The notes beneath the pieces were generated by a model. The model had not been told where the DNA came from. It was given only the letters and a program-made list of their open reading frames with translations, and did not search any database. Shown here piece after piece: positions 18,694-32,513 of a stretch of DNA of 64,000 nt. Position numbers and translations under genes: made by a program. The first letter of the stretch is position 1; every line of letters starts with the position of its first letter. The stretch comes from Nocardioides faecalis (GTDB lineage Bacteria > Actinomycetota > Actinomycetes > Propionibacteriales > Nocardioidaceae). The DNA lies in assembly GCF_018388425.1 (NCBI RefSeq), contig NZ_CP074406.1:1302001-1366000 (forward strand), written 5' to 3'.

Positions 18694-18833
18694 GGCTTGC
18701 TCAGGTACCCAGAGAGGGTGTGGTGAATCCGGTGCGGTGAACCCGGTGGGGGCCGGGAGGCGGAGAATGGGGCACGCTTGAGCAAACCTTTCGCCGACAT
18801 CCGTTGGCAACCCCCGAAACGGAAAGGACCGAC

Positions 18834-20105
18834 GTGTCCGTCGACCCCACCCTCCTCGACGACCTCGAGTGGCGCGGCCTGCTGGCCGAGTCCACCGACC
18901 GCGATGCGCTGCGCGCCGCACTCTCCGAGGGCAGCGTGCGGTACTACGTCGGCTTCGACCCGACCGCTCCGAGCCTGCACATGGGCCACCTGGTGCAGAT
19001 CCTCACCGCGCGGCGGCTGCAGCTCGCCGGGCATCAGCCCTATGCCCTGGTCGGCGGTGCCACCGGGATGATCGGTGACCCGCGCGACTCCGGTGAGCGG
19101 ACGCTCAACTCGCTGGACACCGTCCAGGAGTGGACCGATCGGGTGCGCGGTCAGATCGAGCCGTTCCTGTCCTTCGACGGCGACAACGCCGCGCGGATGG
19201 TCAACAACTACGACTGGACCGGCTCGTTGAGCACGATCGACTTCCTGCGGGAGGTCGGCAAGCACTTCCCGGTCAACCGGATGCTCGCCCGGGACACGGT
19301 GCGCCGGCGCCTGGAGTCCGGTATCAGCTTCACCGAGTTCTCCTACGTGCTGCTGCAGTCCCATGACTTCCTGACCCTGTTCCGCGAGCACGGTGTCACG
19401 CTGCAGTTCGGCGGATCGGACCAGTGGGGGAACCTGACAGCCGGCGTCGAGCTGATCCGCCGGTCCGCCGGCGGTACGGCGCACGCGTTCGCCACGCCCC
19501 TGCTCACCAAGAGCGACGGCACCAAGTACGGCAAGACCGAGGGGGGCGCCCTCTGGCTGGACCCCGAGCTGCTGGCGCCGTACGCGTTCCACCAGTTCTG
19601 GCTCAACGTCGAGGACGAGAAGATCGGCGAGCTGCTGCGCGTCTTCACCTTCCTGGACCGCGAGGAGATCGAGGCGCTCGAGGCGCGCCATGCGGAGAAG
19701 CCTTTCCTGCGCGAGGCGCAGAAGGTGCTGGCCGACGAGGTCACCACGATCGTGCACGGGCAGGCCGAGACGGAGAACGCCAAGGCCGCCGCGCAGGCGC
19801 TGTTCGGCACCGGCGACATCACGGGCCTGTCGGCGGCGACGCTGGAGGCGGCGCTGGCAGAGGCGGGCACCGTGGAGCTCGACGCGGGCGCGGGCATCCC
19901 TGACGTCGTGGAGCTGCTGACCCTCACCGGGCTGGCCAAGTCGAAGGGCGAGGCGCGGCGCACGGTCGCTGAGGGCGGCGCCTACATCAACAACGTCCGC
20001 GTCGAGGACCCCGAGCACGTGCCTGCTGCCGGCGACCTCATCGCCTCGTCGTGGCTGGTGCTGCGCCGCGGCAAGAAGCGCTTCGCGGGCGTGCGGGTGC
20101 GCTGA
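18834..20105 (+). CDS. tyrS: Tyrosyl-tRNA synthetase
   Basis: A 423-residue class I synthetase that charges tRNA-Tyr. It has the HIGH-type motif in PSLHMGHL (His49-His52), the KMSKS-type loop KSDGTKYGKT near 225-234, conserved GGSDQWGN for tyrosine and ATP binding, and a C-terminal S4 RNA-binding domain near 355-420 (GLAKSKGEARRTVAEGGAYINN). GTG 18834 is chosen because GGAAAGGA sits 5 nt upstream. An in-frame TTG at 18804 would add ten residues. No T-box leader was found. It lies directly upstream of the rRNA operon, separated by a terminator. Confidence 0.96.
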   Translation: MSVDPTLLDDLEWRGLLAESTDRDALRAALSEGSVRYYVGFDPTAPSLHMGHLVQILTARRLQLAGHQPYALVGGATGMIGDPRDSGERTLNSLDTVQEWTDRVRGQIEPFLSFDGDNAARMVNNYDWTGSLSTIDFLREVGKHFPVNRMLARDTVRRRLESGISFTEFSYVLLQSHDFLTLFREHGVTLQFGGSDQWGNLTAGVELIRRSAGGTAHAFATPLLTKSDGTKYGKTEGGALWLDPELLAPYAFHQFWLNVEDEKIGELLRVFTFLDREEIEALEARHAEKPFLREAQKVLADEVTTIVHGQAETENAKAAAQALFGTGDITGLSAATLEAALAEAGTVELDAGAGIPDVVELLTLTGLAKSKGEARRTVAEGGAYINNVRVEDPEHVPAAGDLIASSWLVLRRGKKRFAGVRVR

Positions 20106-20128
20106 TCTCAGACGTACGACGCACGCGT

Positions 20129-20166
20129 CGGGGTGGTGTGGCCCGGGACACGCCACCCCGATTTGT
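20129..20166 (+). terminator. tyrS terminator
   Basis: A 12-bp stem with one G-T pair (20129-20140 with 20149-20160) and a GC-rich loop is followed by ATTTGT. It insulates tyrS from the rRNA operon. The -35 box of the rRNA promoter starts within its T-rich tail. Confidence 0.8.
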
Positions 20167-20191
20167 GCGTTCTGAGGCGTGTGCGTAATGT
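20163..20191 (+). promoter_or_regulatory. rRNA operon promoter
   Basis: TTGTGC (20163-20168) and TAATGT (20186-20191) are separated by exactly 17 bp, the best sigma-70-type promoter in the leader. The initiation site would be near 20198, leaving a leader of about 340 nt before 16S. Additional promoters cannot be excluded. Confidence 0.65.
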
Positions 20192-20394
20192 TCTCTCTGT
20201 CGCCGGGTGCGGCGGGAAGCAAGACGCGGATCACCGCGGAGGGCTTCCGGCCCCAGCGAACATCCCGAGCGCGAAGTCAGGCGCTGGTCAGAAAAGCAGG
20301 CCTTGTGGGCCTGGGACAGACCGGAACCGATACCGAGCGCACGGAACCATCAGCGCGAGGAAGATCCGGCAACGGGGAACCTCGGTGCGTGTGA

Positions 20395-20416
20395 TGTTTG
20401 AGAACTCAACAGTGTG
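20395..20416 (+). promoter_or_regulatory. rRNA leader element (processing/antitermination region)
   Basis: The leader contains TGTTTGAGAACTCAACAG followed by TGTG, a stretch highly conserved before 16S genes in actinobacteria and associated with antitermination and processing of the precursor. The remaining leader (20192-20394 and 20417-20539) holds no gene that I can support. Confidence 0.5.
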
Positions 20417-20539
20417 TCATGCATATGATTGTTGTGAATTAATGCATCAGCTTATGGCTGGTGTGGGTTTTTCGGCAATGAAATGATTCTGGCGATTAAC
20501 ATTGTCAGGTTTGTTTGGTTGTCAGGTATTGAATTTTCT

Positions 20540-25610
<5,071 letters not shown>

Positions 25611-25768
25611 TGCCACAACAAACCCCCAACACATCCAACAAATCCGATGTGCACACGGGTCATGGCAACACACGAACACACATGACATTCCGCGCACCAC
25701 GCATCGCGTCCACGATTCAACCCCACACCACCACACCCCTGTGGGCTGGTGGAGTGAGGGTTCATAGA

Positions 25769-25886
25769 GTTACGGCGGCCATAGCGGCAGGGAAACACCC
25801 GGTCCCATCCCGAACCCGGAAGTTAAGCCTGCCAGCGCCGATGGTACTGCAGCCGAGAGGCTGTGGGAGAGTAGGACGCCGCCGGA
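25769..25886 (+). rRNA. rrf: 5S ribosomal RNA
   Basis: About 118 nt: the 5' strand TACGGCGGCC pairs with the 3' end near ACGCCGCCGGA, with the conserved CCCGAACCCGGAAGTTAAG block in the middle. It lies about 160 bp after 23S, and the spacer between holds no recognisable gene. Confidence 0.96.
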
Positions 25887-25897
25887 CAAACATTCAG

Positions 25898-25934
25898 GTA
25901 GAGGCCACCTTCGGGTGGCCTCTACTCTGTTTTG
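25898..25934 (+). terminator. rRNA operon terminator
   Basis: A perfect 12-bp stem (25898-25909 with 25914-25925) with a stable TTCG tetraloop is followed by TCTGTTTT. This is the best intrinsic terminator in the window and closes the rRNA operon. Confidence 0.93.
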
Positions 25935-25980
25935 CAGACATCATTTACTCAATAGCGACACGACGTTCAGGGAGACTCCC

Positions 25981-27015
25981 GTGGCAGACCAGCGTGGACG
26001 GCGCGATGGCGCGCCCAAGAAGGCGGACCCCCGAGGGGGCGGCCCCCGCAAGGCCGGCGCGCCCTCGCGCGGCGCCGGCAGCGAGCGCGGCGCACAGGGC
26101 CGCGGCAAGGCCGGGCAGGACCGCCGGACGTCGGATCGCAAGCCCGGCGACCGGAGCCCGGCCGACCGCACCGAGCGCGACCGGAAGCCCGGTGAGCGCC
26201 GGCAGGACGACCGCCGGCAGGGCGAGCGGCGCGGCCCCTCGGCCGGCCGTGGACCGGAGCGGGGCGCCGGTGCGCGTCGTATGGACTCCCGCGACGCAGC
26301 TCCGAAGCGTGAGCGTGCGGTGGACCAGGAGACCTACGACGGTCCCGTGATCCCCGATGACGTCACCGGTGCCGAGCTGAGCCCGTCGGTGCGCGCACAC
26401 CTCAAGGGCCTGCCCGAGAAGCTGGCCGCCCGCGTGGCACGCCACCTCGCGGCCGCGGGTCGCATCGTCGACGAGGACCCGGAGACGGCGTACAAGCACA
26501 CGCTGGCCGCGAAGGCCCGCGCGCCGCGGATCGCGGTGGTGCGCGAGGCCGTGGGCGAGTCCGCCTACGCCGCCGGCCACTACGCCGAGGCGCTCTCGGA
26601 GCTGCGTGCCGCCAAGCGGATGAACGGCGCGACGTCGTACCTGCCGATCATGGCGGACTGCCACCGCGCGCTGGGGAACCCCACCCGTGCGCTGGAGCTG
26701 GCCAAGAGCCCGTCGGTCGCCCGGTTCGCGCCCGAGGCCAAGGCCGAGATGACCATCGTCGAGGCCGGCGCCCGTCGTGACATGGGGCAGCTCGACGCCG
26801 CCTTGCGGACGCTCGAGGTCGCGCCGCTGAACAACAAGAGCCGGGAGTCCTGGGTCGTCCGGCTGCGCTACGCCTACGCCGACACCCTCGAGCAGGCCGG
26901 CCGGCTCAACGACGCGCTGACGTGGTTCCACAAGACCAACGCGATCGACGCCGAGGAGCTCACCGACGCCGCGGAGCGTGCCGAGGACCTCGAGAAGCGC
27001 GTCGAGCGCGACTGA
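25981..27015 (+). CDS. Tetratricopeptide-repeat protein with basic disordered N terminus
   Basis: A 344-residue soluble protein. Residues 1-105 are a low-complexity Arg/Gly/Asp/Lys stretch resembling an RNA-binding disordered tail. Residues about 120-340 consist of helical repeats of TPR type (AAGHYAEALSELRAAKRM, DMGQLDAALRTLEVAP, QAGRLNDALTWFHKTNAID). It is probably a scaffold, and the position just after an rRNA operon hints at a ribosome-related role, which is inference only. The GTG start has GGGAG 6 nt upstream. In-frame sequence extends further upstream into the rRNA terminator, so the GTG is preferred. Confidence 0.82.
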   Translation: MADQRGRRDGAPKKADPRGGGPRKAGAPSRGAGSERGAQGRGKAGQDRRTSDRKPGDRSPADRTERDRKPGERRQDDRRQGERRGPSAGRGPERGAGARRMDSRDAAPKRERAVDQETYDGPVIPDDVTGAELSPSVRAHLKGLPEKLAARVARHLAAAGRIVDEDPETAYKHTLAAKARAPRIAVVREAVGESAYAAGHYAEALSELRAAKRMNGATSYLPIMADCHRALGNPTRALELAKSPSVARFAPEAKAEMTIVEAGARRDMGQLDAALRTLEVAPLNNKSRESWVVRLRYAYADTLEQAGRLNDALTWFHKTNAIDAEELTDAAERAEDLEKRVERD

Positions 27016-27064
27016 TGTGACCGACTGACGAAATGGGCGTCCGGCGCTTGCCGGTCGTCGACGT

Positions 27065-27095
27065 GCCCCGGTGCCGGCTCAGCCGGCGTCGGGGC
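27065..27095. terminator. Hairpin at the convergent end of the TPR gene
   Basis: GCCCCG-GT-GCCGGC pairs with GCCGGC-GT-CGGGGC around a 3-nt loop. The hairpin lies past the TPR stop and overlaps the last codons of the minus-strand gene. It is a plausible factor-aided terminator without a T-tract. Confidence 0.4.
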
Positions 27096-27714
27096 GCGCG
27101 TTCATCGTGACGATGACCTGCTGGTAGCCGGCCGGCTGCGTGCCGAACCGGATGTCCTCGCGGTAGCCGAGGCTGACCCGGTCGATCACCGCGATGGTCG
27201 CCTGGTCGGCCTCCACCCGCAGCACGATCGAGTCGCCACCCACCATCCGGGCGCCCTCGGTGTCCACGAGATCGGCACAGAACTGCTCCGGCCGGGTGGT
27301 CACGCCGACGGTGCCGCGCCGGCACAGCAGCGGCGAGATGCGCATCTCGGCGCTGCTGGTGGCGTGCACCTTCACCCCTGACAGTCGCAGGGTGCGGCCG
27401 TCCGGGGCGCCGTACACGCCGATGTAGAGCGGGGTGCCTGCGACGCCGTCCGCGGTGATGGTGCGGTCGCTGGTGGCCAGCTCCGCCGGCGTCGTCGCGT
27501 ACCAGACGGTCCAGCCGGCGAGCACGGCCAGGGCCAGCACGGACACCGCCACGCGCCACCGCCGGGAGGCGAACGACGGCCGGGGGACGTGCGGAGCGAG
27601 ATCGCCGGGCTGCCGGGGCTCTCGGGGCTCTCGGGGCTGCTCGTGCGGCTCCTGGCGCCGGACCCGCCAGCGTCCGGGCGCGGGCTTGGCCGGCGCGTCA
27701 TCCCCCACGGTCAT
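27079..27714 (-). CDS. Single-pass membrane protein of unknown function
   Basis: A 211-residue protein with a Pro/Arg/Glu-rich cytoplasmic N terminus (about 1-50), one membrane segment at about 53-72 and an extracellular beta-rich domain of about 135 residues containing one Cys pair (LLCRRG, EQFCADL). I recognise no family. The ATG at 27714 has a TATGGT box 6 nt upstream on the minus strand, consistent with leaderless initiation. It is divergent from a hydrolase gene, with a 58-bp gap. Confidence 0.68.
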   Translation of the reverse strand: MTVGDDAPAKPAPGRWRVRRQEPHEQPREPREPRQPGDLAPHVPRPSFASRRWRVAVSVLALAVLAGWTVWYATTPAELATSDRTITADGVAGTPLYIGVYGAPDGRTLRLSGVKVHATSSAEMRISPLLCRRGTVGVTTRPEQFCADLVDTEGARMVGGDSIVLRVEADQATIAVIDRVSLGYREDIRFGTQPAGYQQVIVTMNARPDAG

Positions 27715-27772
27715 GGTCGAACCATAGGACAACGTCCCCGCGGACGTGACGAACCTGTCACAATCTCGCTCC

Positions 27773-28696
27773 ATGAGGCTTGGCCTACGCATTCCCCAGC
27801 AGCCCCGGCGCCCGACGCTGGAGGGCAGCGTGGCCGTGCGCGGCAAGCGCCGCCTGAGCTTCGCCGAGTACGGCGCACCGCGCGGACCGGCGCTGGTGTG
27901 GCTGCACGGCACGCCCGGCGGCCGGCGGCAGATCCCCGTCGACGCGCGCTCCTACGCCGAGGAGACCGGGGTGCGCATCATCGGCGTCGACCGCCCCGGC
28001 ATCGGCTCCTCGACCCCGCACCTGTACCCGGACGTGGCCGACTGGACCGAGGACCTGGCACTCCTGCTGGATGCCCTGGGCATCGAGCGCGCCCGCGTCA
28101 TCGGCCTCTCCGGTGGCGGGCCCTATGCCCTGGCCGCCGGTGCGATGTTGCCGCACCGGATCGACGGGGTCGGCGTGCTGGGTGGCGTCGCGCCCACCCG
28201 CGGCCCCGACGCCGCCGAGGGCGGTCTGATCAGCATCGCGGTGCACGCGGCGCCGCTGCTGGCCGCGGCGCGGGTTCCGGTCGGGCTCGCGCTGACCAAC
28301 GCGATCCGGGTGGTCAAACCGCTCGCCGGGCCCGCGATCGACCTCTACGCCGCGTTCCAGCCCGACGGGGACCGGAAGCTGCTCGCGCGCCCTGAGTTCC
28401 GCGCGATGTTCCTCGACGACCTGCTGAACGGCTCCCGTTTCCAGACGTCGGCGCCGGTCGCCGACCTGGTGCTCTTCACCCGTGACTGGGGCTTCCGCCT
28501 GGCCGATGTCGCGGTCCCGGTGCGCTGGTGGCACGGCGATGACGACCACATCGTGCCCTTCGCGCACGGCGTGCACTGCGTGTCTCGTCTGCCGTCGGCG
28601 ACGCTGACCCCGATCGACGGCGAGAGCCACCTGGGCGGTCTGGGGATCGGACAGATGGTGATGCAGGAGATGATGGCAGCCGACCTGAGCCTCTGA
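27773..28696 (+). CDS. Alpha/beta-hydrolase fold protein
   Basis: A 307-residue hydrolase. It shows the oxyanion loop LHGTPGG, the nucleophile elbow GLSGGGP near 100-105, an Asp in WHGDDDHIVP and a final His in GESHLGG. These give the Ser-Asp-His triad of esterases and related enzymes. The substrate cannot be inferred. The ATG at 27773 is preferred to an in-frame GTG at 27746 because CACAAT lies 8 nt before the ATG. Confidence 0.85.
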   Translation: MRLGLRIPQQPRRPTLEGSVAVRGKRRLSFAEYGAPRGPALVWLHGTPGGRRQIPVDARSYAEETGVRIIGVDRPGIGSSTPHLYPDVADWTEDLALLLDALGIERARVIGLSGGGPYALAAGAMLPHRIDGVGVLGGVAPTRGPDAAEGGLISIAVHAAPLLAAARVPVGLALTNAIRVVKPLAGPAIDLYAAFQPDGDRKLLARPEFRAMFLDDLLNGSRFQTSAPVADLVLFTRDWGFRLADVAVPVRWWHGDDDHIVPFAHGVHCVSRLPSATLTPIDGESHLGGLGIGQMVMQEMMAADLSL

Positions 28697-28884
28697 GTAC
28701 GCAGGACACGGCCCGAAAGCCTGGCCTCAGGCCGTCTCATGGGCCACAATGGGCGTCATAACTACACAGATGTCACTCATCCGATGGTGACCCACCTGTT
28801 TCACGACGATCCGACCGAGGAGACCGAGACCGCTGGGGAAGGCGTATCTCGCGCCGGAGGTAGGAAGCAGTCGAGGAGTTCGTG

Positions 28885-29394
28885 GTGACCGGAAGCATGA
28901 GTGCAACAAGGGGCGTCTTCTACGTCCACTCTGCGCCGTCCGCGCTGTGCCCTCACATCGAGTGGGCAGTGGGCGGTGTACTTGGCGTCGCCGTGAACCC
29001 GCACTGGACACCGCAGCCGGCACAGCCCGGCAGCTACCGGTGCGAGTTCTCCTGGACCGGCAAGGCGGGTGCGGCGGCGGAGATGGCCTCTGCCCTGCGG
29101 GGCTGGAACCACCTGCGGTTCGAGATCACCGAGGAACCGACGTCCTCCACGGAGGGCGCGCGCTACTCGTACACCCCGGACCTCGGCGTCTTCCACGCCG
29201 TCACGGGCCTCCACGGGGACATCATGATCCCCGAGGACCGGCTCAAGGCGGCCGTCGTACGCGCAGCGCTCGGCGAGGTGACGTTGGAGAACGAGATCGA
29301 CAAGCTGCTCGGCAAGCCCTGGGACGACGAGCTGGAGACCTTCCGGCACGCCGGCGAGGGCGCACCGGTCCGCTGGCTCCACCAGGTGGTCTGA
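28885..29394 (+). CDS. DUF3145 family protein
   Basis: A 169-residue soluble protein of an actinobacteria-specific family. The conserved text RGVFYVHSAPSALCPHIEWAVGGVLG and RYSYTPDLGVFHAVTGLHGDIMIPEDRL identifies it. The function is not established. GTG 28885 is chosen because GAGGAG lies 6 nt upstream. GTG 28882 and ATG 28897 are the alternatives. The 188-bp leader before it contains a short inverted repeat (GTCAC/GTGAC near 28770) of unknown meaning. A strong hairpin follows. Confidence 0.9.
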   Translation: MTGSMSATRGVFYVHSAPSALCPHIEWAVGGVLGVAVNPHWTPQPAQPGSYRCEFSWTGKAGAAAEMASALRGWNHLRFEITEEPTSSTEGARYSYTPDLGVFHAVTGLHGDIMIPEDRLKAAVVRAALGEVTLENEIDKLLGKPWDDELETFRHAGEGAPVRWLHQVV

Positions 29395-29410
29395 CCCCGT
29401 AGGCGAGAAA

Positions 29411-29450
29411 CAGATCGGCCCGGCTCGTGTCCACGAGCCGGGCCGATCTG
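29411..29450. terminator. Bidirectional terminator between DUF3145 and accD
   Basis: A perfect 19-bp inverted repeat (29411-29429 with 29432-29450) with a tiny loop lies between two convergent genes. It can act on both strands. Confidence 0.88.
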
Positions 29451-29476
29451 CGTTCTGGGGCCAGGAGGCGCTCCGC

Positions 29477-30934
29477 TCAGAGCGGGATGTTGCCGTGCGC
29501 CCCGCGTCGTACGCCGTGCTGGTGCACCTCGGCGACCAGGGCCGCCGCGAGCGCGGTGCGGGTCCGGGCGGGCTCCACGATCTCGTCGATCACGCCGATC
29601 TCCACGGCACGCTCCACGCCGCCGGCGATCCGCTCGTGCTCCTCGGCCAGCTCCGCCTCGACCTGCTCACGCAGCTCGGGGGCGACCTCCGCCAGGCGGC
29701 GGCGGTGCAGGATCCGGACCGCGGCCAGCGGACCCATCACCGCGATCTCCGCGCCGGGCCACGCGAACACGCGGGTGGCGCCCAGGGAGCGGGAGTTCAT
29801 CGCGATGTACGCGCCGCCGTAGGACTTGCGGGTGACCAGGGTGACCCGGGGCACCGAGCACTCGGCGAACGCGTGCAGCAGCTTCGCGCCGCGTCGTACG
29901 ACGCCGTCCCACTCCTGCCCGACGCCGGGCAGGTAGCCGGGGACGTCGACCACGACCAGCAGCGGGATGCCGAACGCGTCGCAGGTACGCACGAACCGGG
30001 AGGCCTTCTCCGCCGAGGGCGAGTCCAGGCAGCCGCCGAGGCGCAGCGGGTTGTTGGCCACCACGCCCACGGTGCGCCCGCCCATGCGGCCCAGCGCGGT
30101 GACGATGTTGGGCGCCCAGCCGGCGTGCAGCTCCACCGAGGTGCCCTCGTCGAGGATGCCCTCGACCAGCGGGTGCACGTCGTAGGCCCGCTTGCGGTTC
30201 TCCGGCAGGATCGCGGCGAGGTCGCGGTCCGCGACGCTGGCGATGTCCACCCGGCCCTGTGCGCCCATCAGGACCGCGATGCTGCGGGCCTTCTCGAGCG
30301 CGTCCTGCTCGGTGGGGGAGACCACGTGCACGACGCCGGAGCGCCGGCCGTGCGGCTCGGGTCCGCCGAGGCGGAGCATGTCCACCGCCTCGCCGGTCAC
30401 CGAGCGGACCACGTCGGGGCCGGTGACGAAGATCCGGCCCTCGGGGCCGAGGATGACGACATCGGTCAGCGCCGGGCCGTAGGCCGCACCGCCCGCCGCG
30501 GGCCCGAGCACCACGGAGATCTGCGGCACGACGCCCGAGGCCCGGGTCATCACCTCGAAGATCCGGCCGACGGCATGCAGGGAGAGCACGCCCTCGGCGA
30601 GGCGCGCGCCGCCGGAGTGCCACAGCCCGATGATCGGGATGCGGTCGGTCAGCGCGCGATGGTAGGCGTCGACGACCACGGTGCAGCCGTCGTTGCCCAT
30701 CGCGCCACCCATGACGGTGGCGTCCGAGCAGAACGCCACCACGCGGGCGCCGTCGACCGTGCCGGTCGCGGCGACCATGCCGCAGTCGGGGTCACTGGAC
30801 GGGAGGAGTTCCAGTGACCCCGAGTCGAGGAGTGCGGTCAACCGCTTGACGGGGTGACGAGGGTCGTCCTCCCGCGCGGGCTTGACGGCACCGGAGGTGG
30901 TGCTGGGGGGAGTGGTGCTGGTGGTCACGGTCAT
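29477..30934 (-). CDS. accD: Acyl-CoA carboxylase beta subunit (carboxyltransferase, AccD6-like)
   Basis: A 485-residue carboxyltransferase that uses carboxyl-biotin to make malonyl-CoA or a related extender for fatty-acid synthesis. It shows GGAMGNDGCTVVV, the oxyanion-forming GLWHSGGARLAEGV, VLGPAAGGAAYGPAL, DVPGYLPGVGQEWDGVVRRGAKLL and SYGGAYIAMNSR. It lacks a biotin domain, so a separate alpha subunit outside the window must supply it. The last gene of the fab operon, its start overlaps the fabF stop (ATGA), as in mycobacterial accD6. Confidence 0.94.
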   Translation of the reverse strand: MTVTTSTTPPSTTSGAVKPAREDDPRHPVKRLTALLDSGSLELLPSSDPDCGMVAATGTVDGARVVAFCSDATVMGGAMGNDGCTVVVDAYHRALTDRIPIIGLWHSGGARLAEGVLSLHAVGRIFEVMTRASGVVPQISVVLGPAAGGAAYGPALTDVVILGPEGRIFVTGPDVVRSVTGEAVDMLRLGGPEPHGRRSGVVHVVSPTEQDALEKARSIAVLMGAQGRVDIASVADRDLAAILPENRKRAYDVHPLVEGILDEGTSVELHAGWAPNIVTALGRMGGRTVGVVANNPLRLGGCLDSPSAEKASRFVRTCDAFGIPLLVVVDVPGYLPGVGQEWDGVVRRGAKLLHAFAECSVPRVTLVTRKSYGGAYIAMNSRSLGATRVFAWPGAEIAVMGPLAAVRILHRRRLAEVAPELREQVEAELAEEHERIAGGVERAVEIGVIDEIVEPARTRTALAAALVAEVHQHGVRRGAHGNIPL

Positions 30935-32181
30935 CCCATCGTCCCGAAGAGCACGGCGACGTTGGCACCGCCGAAGCCGAACGAGTTGTTGAGGGCGGCG
31001 ATGTCGCCCTGCGGAAGGTCCCGCGGCTTGGTGGCCACGTCGAGCTCGACCCGCGGGTCCTGGTCGTCGAGGTTGATCGTCGGGGGCGCCACCCGGTGGT
31101 GCAGGGCGAGCACGGTCGCGACGCCCTCCAGGGCGCCGGCGCCGCCGAGCAGGTGCCCGGTCATCGACTTGGTGCTGGTGACGACCAGGTCGTTGGCGCG
31201 GGAGCCGAGCACGGCGTGCAGCATCAGCGACTCCGCGACGTCGCCCTGGGGCGTGGACGTCGCGTGTGCGTTGACGTGCACGAGGTCGGCGGGGTCGATG
31301 CCCGAGTCGCGCAGCGCGGCCCGGATGGCACGCGTCCCACCGCGGCCCTCGGGGTCAGGCTGGGCGATGTCGTGGGCGTCCGCGGTGATGCCGGTGCCGA
31401 GCAGCTCGGCGTAGATCCGGGCGCCGCGCGCCTGGGCGTGCTCGAGCGACTCCAGCACCAGCGCGCCGGCCCCCTCGCCCAGGACGAAGCCGTCCCGCGC
31501 GGTGTCGAAGGGCCGGGAGACCGTCGTCGGGTCCCCGGCGTTCTTCGACAGCGCCATCATGTTGGCGAAGGCCGAGATCGGCAGCGGGTGGATGGCCGCC
31601 TCGGTGCCGCCGGCGAGCGCGACGTCGACCCGGCCGAGCCGGATCTGGTCGGCCGCCAGGGCGATCGCCTCGTTGCCCGAGGCGCACGCCGAGACCGGGG
31701 TGTTCACCGGTCCGCGGGCGCCGAGGCGCAGGCTGATGGTCGCCGCGGGGGCGTTGGGCATGAGCATCGGGATCGAGATCGGGGAGACCCGCCGCGGTCC
31801 CTTCTCGAGCAGCGTCGAGTGGTTGCTCAGCAGCGTGTGCACGCCGCCGATGCCGGAGGCGAACGCGACGCCGAAGCGGTCGCCGTCCAGCTCACCGGCC
31901 TCCTTGGCCGCATCCAGCCCGGAGTCCGCCCAGGCCTCGAGCGAGGCGACGAGCGCCAGCTGCGAGGTGCGGTCCAGGCGCCGGGCCACGACCCGGTCCA
32001 GGACGTCGGTCGGGTCGACGGCCGCGGGGGCGCCGATGGTCACGGGCAGCCCGTCGGCGATCTCGCCCAGCTGGCGGACGCCGGAGCGTCCAGCCAGCAT
32101 CGCTTCCCAGGTGCTGGCGGTGTCGCCACCGAGCGGGCTCGTGGTGCCCAGCCCGGTGACGACGACGCGAGTGCGCGACAT
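30931..32181 (-). CDS. fabF: Beta-ketoacyl-ACP synthase II
   Basis: A 416-residue condensing enzyme of type II fatty-acid synthesis that joins malonyl-ACP to a growing acyl-ACP. The catalytic Cys166 is in VSACASGNEA, and the two His residues are in HVNAHATSTPQGD and GHLLGGAGALE. Dimer-interface and GFGGANV motifs are normal. ATG 32181 gives the usual start. A GTG 12 bp upstream is also possible and would sit 8 nt after the acpP stop. It is in one operon with fabD, fabH, acpP and accD. Confidence 0.95.
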   Translation of the reverse strand: MSRTRVVVTGLGTTSPLGGDTASTWEAMLAGRSGVRQLGEIADGLPVTIGAPAAVDPTDVLDRVVARRLDRTSQLALVASLEAWADSGLDAAKEAGELDGDRFGVAFASGIGGVHTLLSNHSTLLEKGPRRVSPISIPMLMPNAPAATISLRLGARGPVNTPVSACASGNEAIALAADQIRLGRVDVALAGGTEAAIHPLPISAFANMMALSKNAGDPTTVSRPFDTARDGFVLGEGAGALVLESLEHAQARGARIYAELLGTGITADAHDIAQPDPEGRGGTRAIRAALRDSGIDPADLVHVNAHATSTPQGDVAESLMLHAVLGSRANDLVVTSTKSMTGHLLGGAGALEGVATVLALHHRVAPPTINLDDQDPRVELDVATKPRDLPQGDIAALNNSFGFGGANVAVLFGTMG

Positions 32182-32200
32182 GGCTTCGGTCACGTCCGCG

Positions 32201-32446
32201 TCAGGCCGCGATGTTGCGCTCGATGAACGCGACCGCGTCGCCGACCGTCTTGAGGTTCTTGACCTGGTCGTCGGGGATGGTGACGCCGAACTTCTCCTCG
32301 GCCTCGACGACGACCTCGACCATCGACAGCGAGTCGACGTCCAGGTCGTCGCTGAAGGACTTGTCGAGCTGCACGCTGTCGGCGGGGATACCGGCGACCT
32401 CGTTGACGATGTCGGCGAGGGCGGCGCGGATCTCTTCGGTGCTCAT
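32201..32446 (-). CDS. acpP: Acyl carrier protein
   Basis: An 81-residue acidic helical protein. The phosphopantetheine attachment Ser39 is in DDLDVDSLSMVEV. It carries acyl chains between the Fab enzymes. The ATG at 32446 is chosen because GGAG lies 6 nt upstream. Two earlier in-frame ATGs (32452, 32458) would overlap that ribosome-binding site. Confidence 0.97.
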   Translation of the reverse strand: MSTEEIRAALADIVNEVAGIPADSVQLDKSFSDDLDVDSLSMVEVVVEAEEKFGVTIPDDQVKNLKTVGDAVAFIERNIAA

Positions 32447-32513
32447 TTTCATCTCCATGGTGTTGTTGAGGGTTGCGTGATGGTGCCGAGAATCTGGGGG
32501 GATCGCGGAGCGA

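Noticed and set aside
18694..18833. T-box leader before tyrS
   Set aside because: The leader is 140 bp, shows no T-box sequence, and initiation is explained by a plain ribosome-binding site.
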